Shown piece after piece: positions 8,551 to 16,416 of a stretch of DNA of 30,508 nt. The stretch is from an uncultured Formosa sp. (GTDB lineage: Bacteria; Bacteroidota; Bacteroidia; Flavobacteriales; Flavobacteriaceae). The stretch covers positions 1-30,508 of the forward strand of contig CABXZJ010000010.1 in NCBI GenBank assembly GCA_902516685.1, read 5' to 3'. Below the pieces are notes generated by a model. It saw nothing but the letters and a program-made list of their open reading frames with translations, searched no databases and was not told the DNA's origin. The position numbers and the translations under genes were made by a program. The stretch's first letter is position 1; every line of letters begins with the position of its first letter.

Positions 8551-8581
8551 TTTGTAAATTGATTTATTAAAATTATATTTG
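8551..8581 (+). promoter_or_regulatory. Promoter of rplU-rpmA
   Basis: TTTG (8551-8554), 19 bp, then TATATTTG (8574-8581): an exact Bacteroidota consensus promoter, as expected for a ribosomal protein operon. It leaves a leader of roughly 55 bases; I recognise no regulatory RNA structure in it. Confidence 0.75.
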
Positions 8582-8643
8582 CACCCGCCTTTTAAGAATA
8601 TAAATAGAGGCATTTAAATAATTATAAACAAATAATCAACGCT

Positions 8644-9195
8644 ATGTACGCAATTGTAGAGATAGCAGGGCAACAATTTAAAGTTGAAAAAGGCCAAAAA
8701 GTCTTTGTTCACCGTTTGCAAACTGAAGAAGGAAAAAAGGTAACTTTTGATAATGTACTTCTTTTATCTGACGGTGAGAAAGTCACTGTAGGCGCCCCGT
8801 CTATAGACAATGCTCAAGTAGGAGCTAAAGTCTTAAAACACATTAAGGGTGACAAGGTTATCGTATTCAAAAAGAAGCGACGTAAAGGGTACCGAGTTAA
8901 AAATGGCCATAGACAAGCTTTAACGGAAATTCAAATTGATAACATTTTGGCCTCAGGTGCTAAAAAAGTAGCACCAGCAAAAGCAGCCGTAAAGCCTGCC
9001 GCCAAATCCAAAGTTGCTGTTACAAAAACAGTTTTAAGACCCTCAGTAAAGAAAGCGGTTACTCCAAAAACTGAAGCAGTATCACAAGATTTCAGTAAAA
9101 TGACAGTTGCTCAACTTAAAGAATTGGCCAAGAAAAAAGGAATTACTGGCATTTCTTCTATGAAAAAAGCAGATTTAATAGCAGCTTTAAGCTAG
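8644..9195 (+). CDS. rplU: 50S ribosomal protein L21 with C-terminal Rho_N/SAP-like tail
   Basis: This is a large-subunit ribosomal protein that binds 23S rRNA. Residues 1 to about 103 are the complete L21 core (MYAIVEIAGQQFKVEKGQK at the start, KKRRKGYRVKNGHRQ near its end). After it comes a low-complexity Ala/Lys/Pro/Val linker (about 107-148) and then a compact module at about 151-183 with MTVAQLKELAKKKGI and MKKADLIAALS. That matches the helix-extended-helix pattern of Rho_N/SAP-type nucleic-acid-binding modules. The total of 183 residues far exceeds the roughly 103 of E. coli L21. It is co-transcribed with rpmA, 27 bp downstream. Confidence 0.95.
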   Translation: MYAIVEIAGQQFKVEKGQKVFVHRLQTEEGKKVTFDNVLLLSDGEKVTVGAPSIDNAQVGAKVLKHIKGDKVIVFKKKRRKGYRVKNGHRQALTEIQIDNILASGAKKVAPAKAAVKPAAKSKVAVTKTVLRPSVKKAVTPKTEAVSQDFSKMTVAQLKELAKKKGITGISSMKKADLIAALS

Positions 9196-9222
9196 TCGTT
9201 TAACAACAAAAACTTAAATAAA

Positions 9223-9483
9223 ATGGCACACAAAAAAGGAGTAGGAAGTTCAAAAAATGGTAGAGAATCAGAATCGAAACGCTTGGGTGTTAAAATTTTC
9301 GGCGGACAAGTTGCTGTAGCGGGAAACATACTAGTAAGACAGCGCGGAACAGCGCACAATCCTGGAGAAAATGTATATGCTGGGAAAGACCATACTTTAC
9401 ATGCTAAAGTTGACGGTCTTGTTAAGTTCGAAAAAAAGAAGAACAATAAATCTTATGTTTCTATTGTTCCTTTTGAAGTATAA
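9223..9483 (+). CDS. rpmA: 50S ribosomal protein L27
   Basis: This ribosomal protein lies near the peptidyl-transferase centre. It has 86 residues and starts [20 protein letters not shown], with the conserved [15 protein letters not shown] and VGKDHTL-like (AGKDHTLHA) stretches. The N-terminus begins directly at the mature sequence, without the cleaved extension found in Firmicutes. It is second in the rplU-rpmA operon and is followed by a hairpin with a T run. Confidence 0.97.
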   Translation: MAHKKGVGSSKNGRESESKRLGVKIFGGQVAVAGNILVRQRGTAHNPGENVYAGKDHTLHAKVDGLVKFEKKKNNKSYVSIVPFEV

Positions 9484-9502
9484 TCACTTTCAAAAAATAT
9501 AA

Positions 9503-10048
9503 TTAAAGTCGCGTTTCAAACGTGGTTTTTTTGTGATTTTTAATTATTTTTTCAAAAGCCAAGCGTTTGTCACCATTTTGTAAATAAATGTCACCGCAAT
9601 AGCTGTATTCTAAATGCTTTAATAATGACTGCATATTATAGTTGTCTTGATGGGTATCAATGCGCATGCTTTTTATTTTGGATGCAAAAAGAAATTCTTC
9701 ACTCTGCTTAAAAATAAATTTTGCAATCCCTTTTCTTCTAAACTTTTTAGAAACTGCCATGCGATGAATCACTCCATAGTTCGAATGATTATCACTCATC
9801 CATTGGCCTTCTATTTTTGTGTAAGTCGGCTCACCTCTTACAGAAAACATTGCTGTAGCAATGGGTGTATTATTGTTTGATTTTATAATATAACTCTCAT
9901 TATTTTGGATATCATTTAGTAAAATATTCTCTGTAGGATATCCATTTTGCCACTGGTCAATATTTTGAGCGGCCAATAAGTCTTGAGCATCTTTGATGAT
10001 ATGCAATATTGAAGGGAGGTCTTGTTTCGTTGCGTTAATAAGCTTCAT
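9503..10048 (-). CDS. GNAT family N-acetyltransferase
   Basis: This is a predicted acetyl-CoA-dependent acetyltransferase of about 181 residues, substrate unknown. The GNAT fold is visible: an N-terminal MKLINATKQDLPSILHII segment, a central beta strand ending HRMAVSKKFRRKGIAKFIF (motif A with the Q/RxxGxG/A-like RRKGIA acetyl-CoA loop), and MRIDTHQDNYNMQSLLKHL toward the end. The frame is open up to an ATG at 10081, but that lies inside the ahcY terminator hairpin. The ATG at 10048 matches the family start, so I use it. Its last codons overlap the terminator of rpmA on the other strand. Confidence 0.85.
   Translation of the reverse strand: MKLINATKQDLPSILHIIKDAQDLLAAQNIDQWQNGYPTENILLNDIQNNESYIIKSNNNTPIATAMFSVRGEPTYTKIEGQWMSDNHSNYGVIHRMAVSKKFRRKGIAKFIFKQSEEFLFASKIKSMRIDTHQDNYNMQSLLKHLEYSYCGDIYLQNGDKRLAFEKIIKNHKKTTFETRL
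9510..9532 (+). terminator. Probable terminator of rplU-rpmA
   Basis: CGCGTT (9510-9515) can pair with AACGTG (9519-9524, one G-T pair) around a three-base loop, followed by seven T residues (9526-9532). It lies inside the final codons of the convergent acetyltransferase gene. Confidence 0.5.
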
Positions 10049-10070
10049 TGGCAATCTCCAATATTTTATA

Positions 10071-10101
10071 AAAAAAGTCAAAACATTGTTTTGACTTTTT
10101 T
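10071..10101 (-). terminator. Intrinsic terminator after ahcY
   Basis: GTCAAAAC (10077-10084) and GTTTTGAC (10088-10095) form a perfect 8-bp stem with a three-base loop, flanked by six A and six T residues. It lies 3 bp past the ahcY stop and just before the acetyltransferase gene. It is symmetric and could act on either strand. Confidence 0.8.
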
Positions 10102-10104
10102 TAA

Positions 10105-11421
10105 TTAATAGCGGTAGTATTCAGGTTTAAAAGGCCCATGCTGTTTGACTCCGATATAATCCGCTTGGTCTTTTTTGAGTTCAGTAAGTTCAACACCAAT
10201 TTTTTCCAAGTGTAGTTTGGCAACTTTTTCATCAAGGTGTTTTGGCAACATATAAACTTTGTTTTCGTAGGCTACTTTATTGTTCCAAAGTTCAATTTGA
10301 GCCAAAACTTGATTGGTAAATGAATTACTCATTACAAAACTCGGGTGGCCTGTTGCACAACCTAGATTTACAAGGCGGCCCTCTGCCAATATTATAATGT
10401 CCTTGCCATTCAATGAGTATTTGTCAACTTGTGCTTTGATTTCATTTTTTGTATGGCCATAGTTTTCATTGAGCCAAGTCATATCAATTTCATTATCAAA
10501 ATGTCCAATATTACAAACAATCGTCTTATCTTTCATGGCCTCAAAGTGCAATCCATGGACGATGTCTTTGTTTCCGGTTGCTGTTACTACGATATCACAT
10601 ACAGGCAAAACAGTTTCTAATTTTTTAACTTCAAAACCATCCATTGCAGCCTGCAAAGCACAAATTGGGTCAATTTCTGTTATGGTGACAATACTGCCCG
10701 CACCTCTGAACGAAGCTGCAGTTCCCTTACCAACGTCCCCGTAGCCACAGACCACAACACGTTTTCCAGCCAACATGGTATCGGTAGCTCTTCTAACAGC
10801 ATCTACAGCACTTTCTTTACAGCCGTATTTGTTGTCAAATTTACTTTTGGTTACAGAATCATTTACATTAATAGCAGGCATGGATAAACTTCCATTTTTC
10901 ATACGCTCGTACAATCTGTGAACTCCAGTTGTTGTTTCCTCACTAAGCCCATTGATTCCAGAAATAAGTTCTGGGTAGTGATCAAAAACCAAATTGGTCA
11001 AGTCACCACCATCATCTAAAATCATATTCAATGGTTGTCGATCTTCTCCAAAAAACAGAGTTTGTTCGATACACCAATCAAATTCTTTTTCATTCATACC
11101 TTTCCAAGCATAGACAGGGATGCCCACAGCGGCAATGGCAGCTGCTGCTTGGTCTTGCGTAGAAAATATATTACAGGAACTCCATGTTACTTCTGCGCCC
11201 AGGGCCGTCAGAGTTTCAATGAGCACAGCCGTCTGAATGGTCATATGTAAACAGCCAGCAATTCGTGCACCCTTGAGAGGCTGGCTGTCTTTGTATTCTT
11301 CACGCAAGCTCATTAGTCCTGGCATTTCTGCCTCAGCTAGTTCGATTTCTTTTCGTCCCCATTCAGCCAAAGACATGTCTTTAACTTTGAAAGGAACATA
11401 AGGTAGGGTCTTTACGCGCAT
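10105..11421 (-). CDS. ahcY: Adenosylhomocysteinase (SAH hydrolase)
   Basis: This cytoplasmic NAD-dependent enzyme splits S-adenosylhomocysteine into adenosine and homocysteine, closing the methylation cycle. The 438-residue length fits the family. Visible are [16 protein letters not shown] (His59), [20 protein letters not shown], the substrate loop [14 protein letters not shown], the NAD-binding [17 protein letters not shown], and the C-terminal KPEYYRY with the conserved Lys and Tyr. It starts at an ATG in an A/T-rich context and ends in a clear terminator, so it is probably monocistronic. Confidence 0.97.
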   Translation of the reverse strand: MRVKTLPYVPFKVKDMSLAEWGRKEIELAEAEMPGLMSLREEYKDSQPLKGARIAGCLHMTIQTAVLIETLTALGAEVTWSSCNIFSTQDQAAAAIAAVGIPVYAWKGMNEKEFDWCIEQTLFFGEDRQPLNMILDDGGDLTNLVFDHYPELISGINGLSEETTTGVHRLYERMKNGSLSMPAINVNDSVTKSKFDNKYGCKESAVDAVRRATDTMLAGKRVVVCGYGDVGKGTAASFRGAGSIVTITEIDPICALQAAMDGFEVKKLETVLPVCDIVVTATGNKDIVHGLHFEAMKDKTIVCNIGHFDNEIDMTWLNENYGHTKNEIKAQVDKYSLNGKDIIILAEGRLVNLGCATGHPSFVMSNSFTNQVLAQIELWNNKVAYENKVYMLPKHLDEKVAKLHLEKIGVELTELKKDQADYIGVKQHGPFKPEYYRY

Positions 11422-11447
11422 AAATTATATCTTTAAAATTTAACTGC

Positions 11448-11480
11448 TTTGGAAAAAATAACCAAAATACCGTAATTTTG
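11448..11480 (+). promoter_or_regulatory. Promoter of the PPTase-pnuC-kinase operon
   Basis: TTTG (11448-11451), 21 bp, then TAATTTTG (11473-11480) match the Bacteroidota promoter pattern on the plus strand, about 50 bp before the 4'-phosphopantetheinyl transferase gene. Confidence 0.6.
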
Positions 11481-11498
11481 TTATGATTTCATTTGCTG

Positions 11499-11506
11499 CA
11501 AAGATA
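11499..11506 (-). promoter_or_regulatory. Possible -7 element of ahcY
   Basis: On the minus strand this reads TATCTTTG, fitting TAnnTTTG, about 78 bp before the ahcY start. No convincing -33 element is present. It would overlap the start region of the divergent operon. Confidence 0.3.
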
Positions 11507-11529
11507 ACCATTAACTTTTAATTCTTTTA

Positions 11530-12162
11530 ATGCCACTTCATAAATCTATAGATGTCAACTCACAAACTAATGTTAAAATCTGGGAGATCTCAGAACCACT
11601 AGATTTTTTAATATCCTGTGTTGAATTAGATGCTATAGCTCAAAAAAGACTGAGCAAAATGAAAAGCAGTACACACAAGCGCGGTTTTTTAAGTGTTCGA
11701 ATGTTGTTAAAAGTATTTGGTTATAAATATTGTGACTTGTATTACGATCATTTTGGAAAGCCGCTCTTAAAAGACGGAAGATTTATTTCTATTACGCACT
11801 CCCATAATTATGCAGCAGTGGTTGTAAGCGATCAAAAGGTTGGTATTGATATTGAAAAACAAAGCCCTAAAATTTCAAAAATAGCTTCAAAATTTATTGG
11901 TTACGAGTCTAATTATATGGATGATGAAGCCTCTAATTATATTAAGAATTTGACTTTTATTTGGTGTATAAAAGAGTCTTTATATAAGCTTTACTCCAAG
12001 TCTGGAATATCCTTCAAAAGACATTTTTTAGTCATTCCTTTTAGTGAGGAAGAAAATAGTACAACAGCCTGGATTAAAGATGGCGATAATTTAAAAATTT
12101 TTAAAGCTTTATTTTTTGAATTTGACGGATTTGGTTGCGCGCTTACAATTCCCTTAGTATGA
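11530..12162 (+). CDS. 4'-phosphopantetheinyl transferase superfamily protein
   Basis: This enzyme moves the phosphopantetheine arm from coenzyme A onto carrier proteins. The 210-residue protein has the Sfp-type magnesium motif GIDIEK (Asp107, Glu109), ISITHSHNYAAV ahead of it and WCIKESLYKLYSK (about residues 144-156), which is the W-x-x-KES/A-x-x-K motif. The size places it with the longer Sfp-like group rather than AcpS; its carrier protein is unknown. It overlaps the next gene by 4 bp (ATGA), indicating a translationally coupled operon. Confidence 0.87.
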   Translation: MPLHKSIDVNSQTNVKIWEISEPLDFLISCVELDAIAQKRLSKMKSSTHKRGFLSVRMLLKVFGYKYCDLYYDHFGKPLLKDGRFISITHSHNYAAVVVSDQKVGIDIEKQSPKISKIASKFIGYESNYMDDEASNYIKNLTFIWCIKESLYKLYSKSGISFKRHFLVIPFSEEENSTTAWIKDGDNLKIFKALFFEFDGFGCALTIPLV

Positions 12163-12773
12163 AAGAAATAATTGATTTTTTTGTTACACCCTACGCCACT
12201 GCTACAATAGCACAAATTAGTTTAGAAATTTTGGCTGCCCTTTCTGGGATTTTCAGCGTTATTTGCGCAAAAAAAGAAAATATTCTGGTATTTCCCTTAG
12301 GCATCATAAGCACAGTATTATATGTGTATATCTGTTATCAGTTTACGCTATATGGCGATATAATTATTAATATATATTACACTTTAATGAGCCTTTATGG
12401 CTGGTATTTGTGGAGATATAAAGACGGAGATCAACCTTTGAACATTACAAAATCCAATATGTTTGATTGGTTTAAAGCTATTGGAATTTTTACAAGCACC
12501 ACGGTTTTTGTCATTGTGGTCTATTTATCCTTTGAGCGTTTTGATCGTATGACAGATTATTTTGACACTTTTACTACCGGAATTTTCTTTGCTGCCATGT
12601 GGCTTATGGCCAATAAAAAAATAGAACATTGGTTGTTTTGGATTTTGGGAAATCTCATTTCAGTACCTTTATATTTTGTTAAAGGACTAGGTTTTTCTAG
12701 CCTTCAGTTTTTAGTCTTTTTAATTTTGGCCATACAAGGCTATATTCAATGGAAAAAATACTTGAACAAATAA
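12159..12773 (+). CDS. pnuC: PnuC family vitamin transporter (nicotinamide riboside or thiamin type)
   Basis: This is an inner-membrane facilitator of the PnuC/PnuT family, about 204 residues with seven or so hydrophobic segments. Family marks are the start-proximal EILAALSGIFSVICAKKENI, YTLMSLYGWYLW (the family's YGWxxW motif), and the C-terminal WLFWILGNLISVPLYFVKG with IQGYIQWKKY. The start is the ATG that overlaps the stop of the preceding gene; an earlier in-frame ATG lies inside that gene. The following kinase gene overlaps by 25 bp. Paired with a nucleoside-type kinase it suggests nicotinamide riboside uptake. The nearby TPP riboswitch allows a thiamin role (PnuT) instead. Confidence 0.85.
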   Translation: MKEIIDFFVTPYATATIAQISLEILAALSGIFSVICAKKENILVFPLGIISTVLYVYICYQFTLYGDIIINIYYTLMSLYGWYLWRYKDGDQPLNITKSNMFDWFKAIGIFTSTTVFVIVVYLSFERFDRMTDYFDTFTTGIFFAAMWLMANKKIEHWLFWILGNLISVPLYFVKGLGFSSLQFLVFLILAIQGYIQWKKYLNK

Positions 12774-13327
12774 CAACTGACTGTGTGAAAGTTGTACTTT
12801 ATGGACCTGAGTCTAGTGGTAAATCTACTCTTTCTCAAGCCTTAGCATACCATTATAACACAGCTTATGTTCCAGAATACGCAAGATTATATTTGCAAGA
12901 TAAATGGAATCGTAAATCTGAAATTTGTACTGAAGAAGATTTAATACCAATTGCCAGAGGTCAAATTCAACTTGAAAATGAAAGCCTTAAAAAGGCCAAT
13001 AGACTGCTTGTCTGCGACACTGATTTATTGCAGACCAAGGTTTATTCTGAGGTTTATTACAACGGGTATTGCGACCCAAGTATTCGGCACTATGCCATAA
13101 ATAATAGCTATGATTTGTACTTTTTATGCGCTATTGATATTCCTTGGGTTTCCGACGATTTACGCGACAAACCCAATGAAAGGGTGATTATGTTCAAAGC
13201 CTTTAAAAAAGAACTTGAAAAACAAAACCTTCCTTATGTAGTACTTAAAGGGTCTTATAAAACCCGAATGGATATTGCTACCAAACACATTAATGTTTTG
13301 CTTGATCAAAAAAAAGATAAAACGTAG
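12749..13327 (+). CDS. NadR-like P-loop kinase (ribosylnicotinamide kinase type)
   Basis: This is a predicted ATP-dependent small-molecule kinase of 192 residues. Walker A is GPESSGKST at residues 19-27. Further family marks are VPEYARLYL, the LLVCDTDLLQTKVYSEVYY strand with an Asp, and DIPWVSDDLRDKP, which resembles the nicotinamide riboside kinase domain of NadR. The adenylyltransferase and repressor domains of full NadR are absent. It overlaps pnuC, which supports trapping of an imported vitamin by phosphorylation. The substrate could be nicotinamide riboside or, given the next locus, a thiamin-related compound. Confidence 0.8.
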   Translation: MEKILEQITTDCVKVVLYGPESSGKSTLSQALAYHYNTAYVPEYARLYLQDKWNRKSEICTEEDLIPIARGQIQLENESLKKANRLLVCDTDLLQTKVYSEVYYNGYCDPSIRHYAINNSYDLYFLCAIDIPWVSDDLRDKPNERVIMFKAFKKELEKQNLPYVVLKGSYKTRMDIATKHINVLLDQKKDKT

Positions 13328-13383
13328 TTTTATTAAAATTAGAGTAATAGCTTTCTAGAAAAATTAAAAAATTCTAAATATTA

Positions 13384-13415
13384 TTGGCAGAATATTATTT
13401 TGTGACGTAAATTTG
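13384..13415 (+). promoter_or_regulatory. Promoter of the TPP riboswitch transcript
   Basis: TTG (13384-13386), 21 bp, then TAAATTTG (13408-13415) fit the Bacteroidota pattern. Transcription would begin just before the riboswitch, giving the receptor gene its own regulated transcript. Confidence 0.6.
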
Positions 13416-13419
13416 TACA

Positions 13420-13500
13420 GTTCTCAATAAAGGGGTGCCGAAAGGCTGAGATCATACCCATTGAACCTAGAACAGATAATGCTGTTTAGGGAAATAAGAA
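13420..13500 (+). promoter_or_regulatory. TPP riboswitch (THI element)
   Basis: The conserved aptamer core is present in order: GGGGTGCC (13432-13439), a short P3 closed by GAAA, GGCTGAGATCATACCC, TTGAACCTAGAACAG, ATAATGCTGTTTAGGGAA. P5 pairs AACAG with CTGTT and P4 pairs CCTA with TAGG. It binds thiamin pyrophosphate and should switch off the TonB-dependent receptor when TPP is plentiful. A small hairpin follows (13498-13514, GAAGCA with TGCTTC) but lacks a T run, so the mode of control is unclear. Confidence 0.92.
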
Positions 13501-13580
13501 GCAGTGAGTGCTTCAAATATTATATCAATTTGTAACAAAGAATAATCACCTCTTTTTATTCGATTCTTAAAAAAAATCGT

Positions 13581-15707
13581 ATGAAAAATTACATTCTTCT
13601 TCTGTGGCTTACAGCAGCGTGTTTTACAACGCTTTTAGCACAAGACAATCCAATAAAAACAGATTCAACTGCAATACAAAATCTCGATGAGGTATTGGTC
13701 AAAGCGGTAAGAGTTAAACCCAACGCACCAATAACACATTCCAATGTCAGTAAAAAAGATATTGCAAAGCGAAATTTAGGACAAGATATTCCAGTACTTT
13801 TAAATTACCTACCATCTGTGGTATCCTCTTCTGATGCAGGCGCAGGTATTGGTTATACGTATTTAAGAGTACGTGGGTCCGATGCCACTCGAGTCAATGT
13901 GACTATTAATGGTATCCCTTATAATGACGCTGAAAGTCAAGGGACTTTTTGGGTAAATCTTGGAGATTTTGCTTCTTCCATTGAGAGTTTACAACTCCAA
14001 CGCGGGGTTGGGACCTCCACCAATGGGTCGGCTGCTTTTGGCGCTAGTTTGAATATTTTAACAGATGCCATCTCAAAAGAAGCTGGTGGTGAGATTTCCA
14101 ACTCTTTTGGTTCTTTTGATACCCAAAAACATACAATAAAATTTACTACAGGCTTGTTGAACGATCATTTTGAGTTTTCTGGACGTTTGTCTAAAATTTA
14201 TTCTGATGGTTATGTTGATCGTGCCTTCTCTGACCGAAAGTCTTACTTTCTTCAAGGGAATTATGTGGACGATAATACCATTGTTAAGGCGATTACTTTT
14301 GCTGGTAAGGAAAAAACCTATCAATCTTGGTATGGTTTGGATAAAAGTCAATTAGAAGAAGACCGTACCCAAAATCCATACACCTATGAAAATGAAACAG
14401 ACAACTATTGGCAAGACCACTTTCAGCTGCATTGGAATGAATCATTAAATTCTTTTTGGTCTACAAATATAGGTCTAAATTACACTAGTGGTAAAGGCTA
14501 TTTTGAGCAATTTAAAGATGATAGAGATGCAGCGGATTATAATAATCTTATTAATGATGGCAGTGATGTGATTGTTCGCCGTTGGTTGGACAATGACTTT
14601 TATGTGGTCAATGCAAGCGCTACTTATGAGAAAAATTTTCTTGAGATTATATCGGGTATTTCTTACAGTGATTATACAAACGACCATTATGGCGAAGTTA
14701 TCTGGGGTAGCGATCTTGTAGAGGGAACAGCTATTAAAGACCGTTATTACCTGAGCATTTCTGATAAGTCGGATTTTAGTATTTTTTCAAAGGCTACTTT
14801 AATAATGTCTGAAAAACTACAAGCTTTTTTTGATCTTCAAGCTAGATTCGTAAACTATAAAACCGTAGGGCTTACCTCTTCCAGAACACCGATTGATGTG
14901 GATACAGATTTCAGCTTCTTTAACCCTAAAATCGGATTTACCTACAGTTTAAATAACAACAACAGCATATATGCTTCCTTCGCACGTGCCAATAGAGAGC
15001 CCAACAGAAACGATTTTGAAAGCAATGCTACAGATTTAACACACGAAGAGCTCAACGATTTTGAACTAGGTTGGCGTCATACAGGTGAGCGCTTTCGACT
15101 CAACGCTAATATTTATTATATGCAATACAACAACCAACTTGTATTAACAGGAGCCTTAGATGATGTAGGGGAGTATTTACGTGAAAATGTCGATAAAAGT
15201 TACCGTCTTGGTTTAGAATTGGATGCAACCCTGTTTTTGAGCGATCAATTTTCTTTGAATTCTAATTTGGCTGTAAGTAGAAATAAGATTCAAGACTTAA
15301 CCATTGATCGCGATGGTGGTTTACAAAATTTAGGAGATACTAATATTGCATTCTCACCTGATTTTATTACCACACACTTACTTGAATATTTTCCTAATTC
15401 TAAATTCAGAGCTGCTTTGATAGGGAAATATGTCGGTGAACAGTACATGAGTAATACAGATACGGAAGCTTCAAAATTAGATAGCTATTTTGTAATGGAT
15501 TTCAATTTTAGCTATAAAGTTCCATTTAAAACATTTTTTAAATCAATTGTCTTCACAGGCATGGTTAATAATCTTTTAGATCTTGAATATGTAGATAGAG
15601 GCTATACTTATTTGGATACTTGGAGTAGTCCCACAGTTTCAGAAGTTCAAGGCTATTATCCACAAGCCACACGCAACTTCTTAGCAGGTGTAACTTTAAC
15701 ATTTTAG
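13581..15707 (+). CDS. TonB-dependent outer-membrane receptor under TPP riboswitch control, probable thiamin uptake
   Basis: This is an outer-membrane beta-barrel transporter powered by TonB, 708 residues. A signal peptide (about 1-20, ending LLAQD) is followed by a plug domain (about 45-165) with SNVSKKDIAKRNLGQDIP, YLRVRGSD, INGIPYND and LQLQRGVGTSTNG, then the barrel, ending in the expected terminal Phe (GVTLTF). There is no carboxypeptidase-like N-terminal domain, so it is not of SusC type. The substrate is inferred from the TPP riboswitch about 80 bp upstream: thiamin or a precursor. It is followed by a strong terminator and is probably a single-gene transcript. Confidence 0.92.
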   Translation: MKNYILLLWLTAACFTTLLAQDNPIKTDSTAIQNLDEVLVKAVRVKPNAPITHSNVSKKDIAKRNLGQDIPVLLNYLPSVVSSSDAGAGIGYTYLRVRGSDATRVNVTINGIPYNDAESQGTFWVNLGDFASSIESLQLQRGVGTSTNGSAAFGASLNILTDAISKEAGGEISNSFGSFDTQKHTIKFTTGLLNDHFEFSGRLSKIYSDGYVDRAFSDRKSYFLQGNYVDDNTIVKAITFAGKEKTYQSWYGLDKSQLEEDRTQNPYTYENETDNYWQDHFQLHWNESLNSFWSTNIGLNYTSGKGYFEQFKDDRDAADYNNLINDGSDVIVRRWLDNDFYVVNASATYEKNFLEIISGISYSDYTNDHYGEVIWGSDLVEGTAIKDRYYLSISDKSDFSIFSKATLIMSEKLQAFFDLQARFVNYKTVGLTSSRTPIDVDTDFSFFNPKIGFTYSLNNNNSIYASFARANREPNRNDFESNATDLTHEELNDFELGWRHTGERFRLNANIYYMQYNNQLVLTGALDDVGEYLRENVDKSYRLGLELDATLFLSDQFSLNSNLAVSRNKIQDLTIDRDGGLQNLGDTNIAFSPDFITTHLLEYFPNSKFRAALIGKYVGEQYMSNTDTEASKLDSYFVMDFNFSYKVPFKTFFKSIVFTGMVNNLLDLEYVDRGYTYLDTWSSPTVSEVQGYYPQATRNFLAGVTLTF

Positions 15708-15725
15708 AGTTATTTAGAAAATCAT

Positions 15726-15755
15726 AAAGACCGTGCTTTTAAAAGCACGGTCTTT
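15726..15755. terminator. Bidirectional intrinsic terminator after the receptor gene
   Basis: AAAGACCGTGC (15726-15736) pairs with GCACGGTCTTT (15745-15755); TTTT and AAAA in between extend the stem or form the loop. A T run follows on the plus strand. It separates two convergent genes. Confidence 0.85.
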
Positions 15756-15780
15756 TTATTGATATTAATTAAATGTCTGA

Positions 15781-16251
15781 TTAGTTTGAAATAAATAATT
15801 CGCTCCCAATACGTTCTATAAAATAAGGTTTAAGGCTGCAGCGTAGTTCAGGATTTTGCATAGGTTGCCCCGTTATTAAATTATAGCGATTTATTACCTG
15901 ACAGTCAACTGAACTTACTGCTTCAATACCTTCAATAATTAATATTGAACATTCGCCAAAAGGAATGTTGGGATCGGCAGCATCAAAAGCTACATAACCT
16001 GTTCCAGTATTATTAACAAAGAGTCCACCGTTACCTTCATTCGGTACATATACAGGATTGCTTGTAAAATTCAATTGATTGTATTGAGCTAAGTTTAAAT
16101 TTAAACTGACTAGAATCCCAACATTTAATAGGTGGTTACAGTTTACGTCATAGTTTTCAGATTTTGAACAGCTCAGAGTTACAAAGCACAAAAAAGGTAA
16201 TATTAATACTTTAATAAAATAGGATTTCGATAAAAAAATTAGGTTTTTCAT
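15781..16251 (-). CDS. Rieske-fold lipoprotein lacking cluster ligands, function unknown
   Basis: This is a small exported lipoprotein of 156 residues. The signal (about 12-27) ends in TLSCSKS, so Cys28 is the lipidation site. The remainder fits the Rieske-like lipoproteins of Flavobacteria: NLNLAQYNQLNF, VYVPNEGNGG, TGYVAFDAADPN, ECSILIIEG, VDCQVINRYNLITGQP, LKPYFIERIGSELFISN. The places where CxH and CxxH would bind a 2Fe-2S cluster carry no histidine, so no cluster is expected. I infer the fold from pattern memory, not alignment. It lies convergent to the receptor and divergent from greA. Confidence 0.65.
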   Translation of the reverse strand: MKNLIFLSKSYFIKVLILPFLCFVTLSCSKSENYDVNCNHLLNVGILVSLNLNLAQYNQLNFTSNPVYVPNEGNGGLFVNNTGTGYVAFDAADPNIPFGECSILIIEGIEAVSSVDCQVINRYNLITGQPMQNPELRCSLKPYFIERIGSELFISN

Positions 16252-16332
16252 TTAAGAATTTTATTGAACAATCAAGTATCCAAAATACAACAAAAAATAA
16301 CAGTTATTAAATATTTTGTATATTTAACCCGT

Positions 16333-16356
16333 AATCTCGTGTAAACGAGATTTTTT
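16333..16356 (+). terminator. Hairpin with T run upstream of greA (terminator or attenuator)
   Basis: AATCTCGT (16333-16340) pairs perfectly with ACGAGATT (16345-16352) around GTAA, followed by more T residues. It has intrinsic-terminator form on the plus strand, yet no plus-strand gene ends nearby. It may lie in the greA leader. Confidence 0.5.
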
Positions 16357-16416
16357 GTGTTTAATAGTTCCTCAAGAATAACCCACAAAAATTGAATATA
16401 ATTTAAAATATTTAAG

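Noticed and set aside
10049..10081. Upstream ATG at 10081 as the start of the GNAT acetyltransferase
   Set aside because: It sits inside the ahcY terminator hairpin, and ATG 10048 fits the family start.
12135..12158. Upstream ATG at 12135 as the pnuC start
   Set aside because: It lies inside the phosphopantetheinyl transferase gene; ATG 12159 with the ATGA overlap gives the normal N-terminus.
13561..13579. CGATT...AATCG inverted repeat just before the receptor start codon
   Set aside because: The stem has only 5 bp with a 9-base A-rich loop, too weak to claim as a control element.
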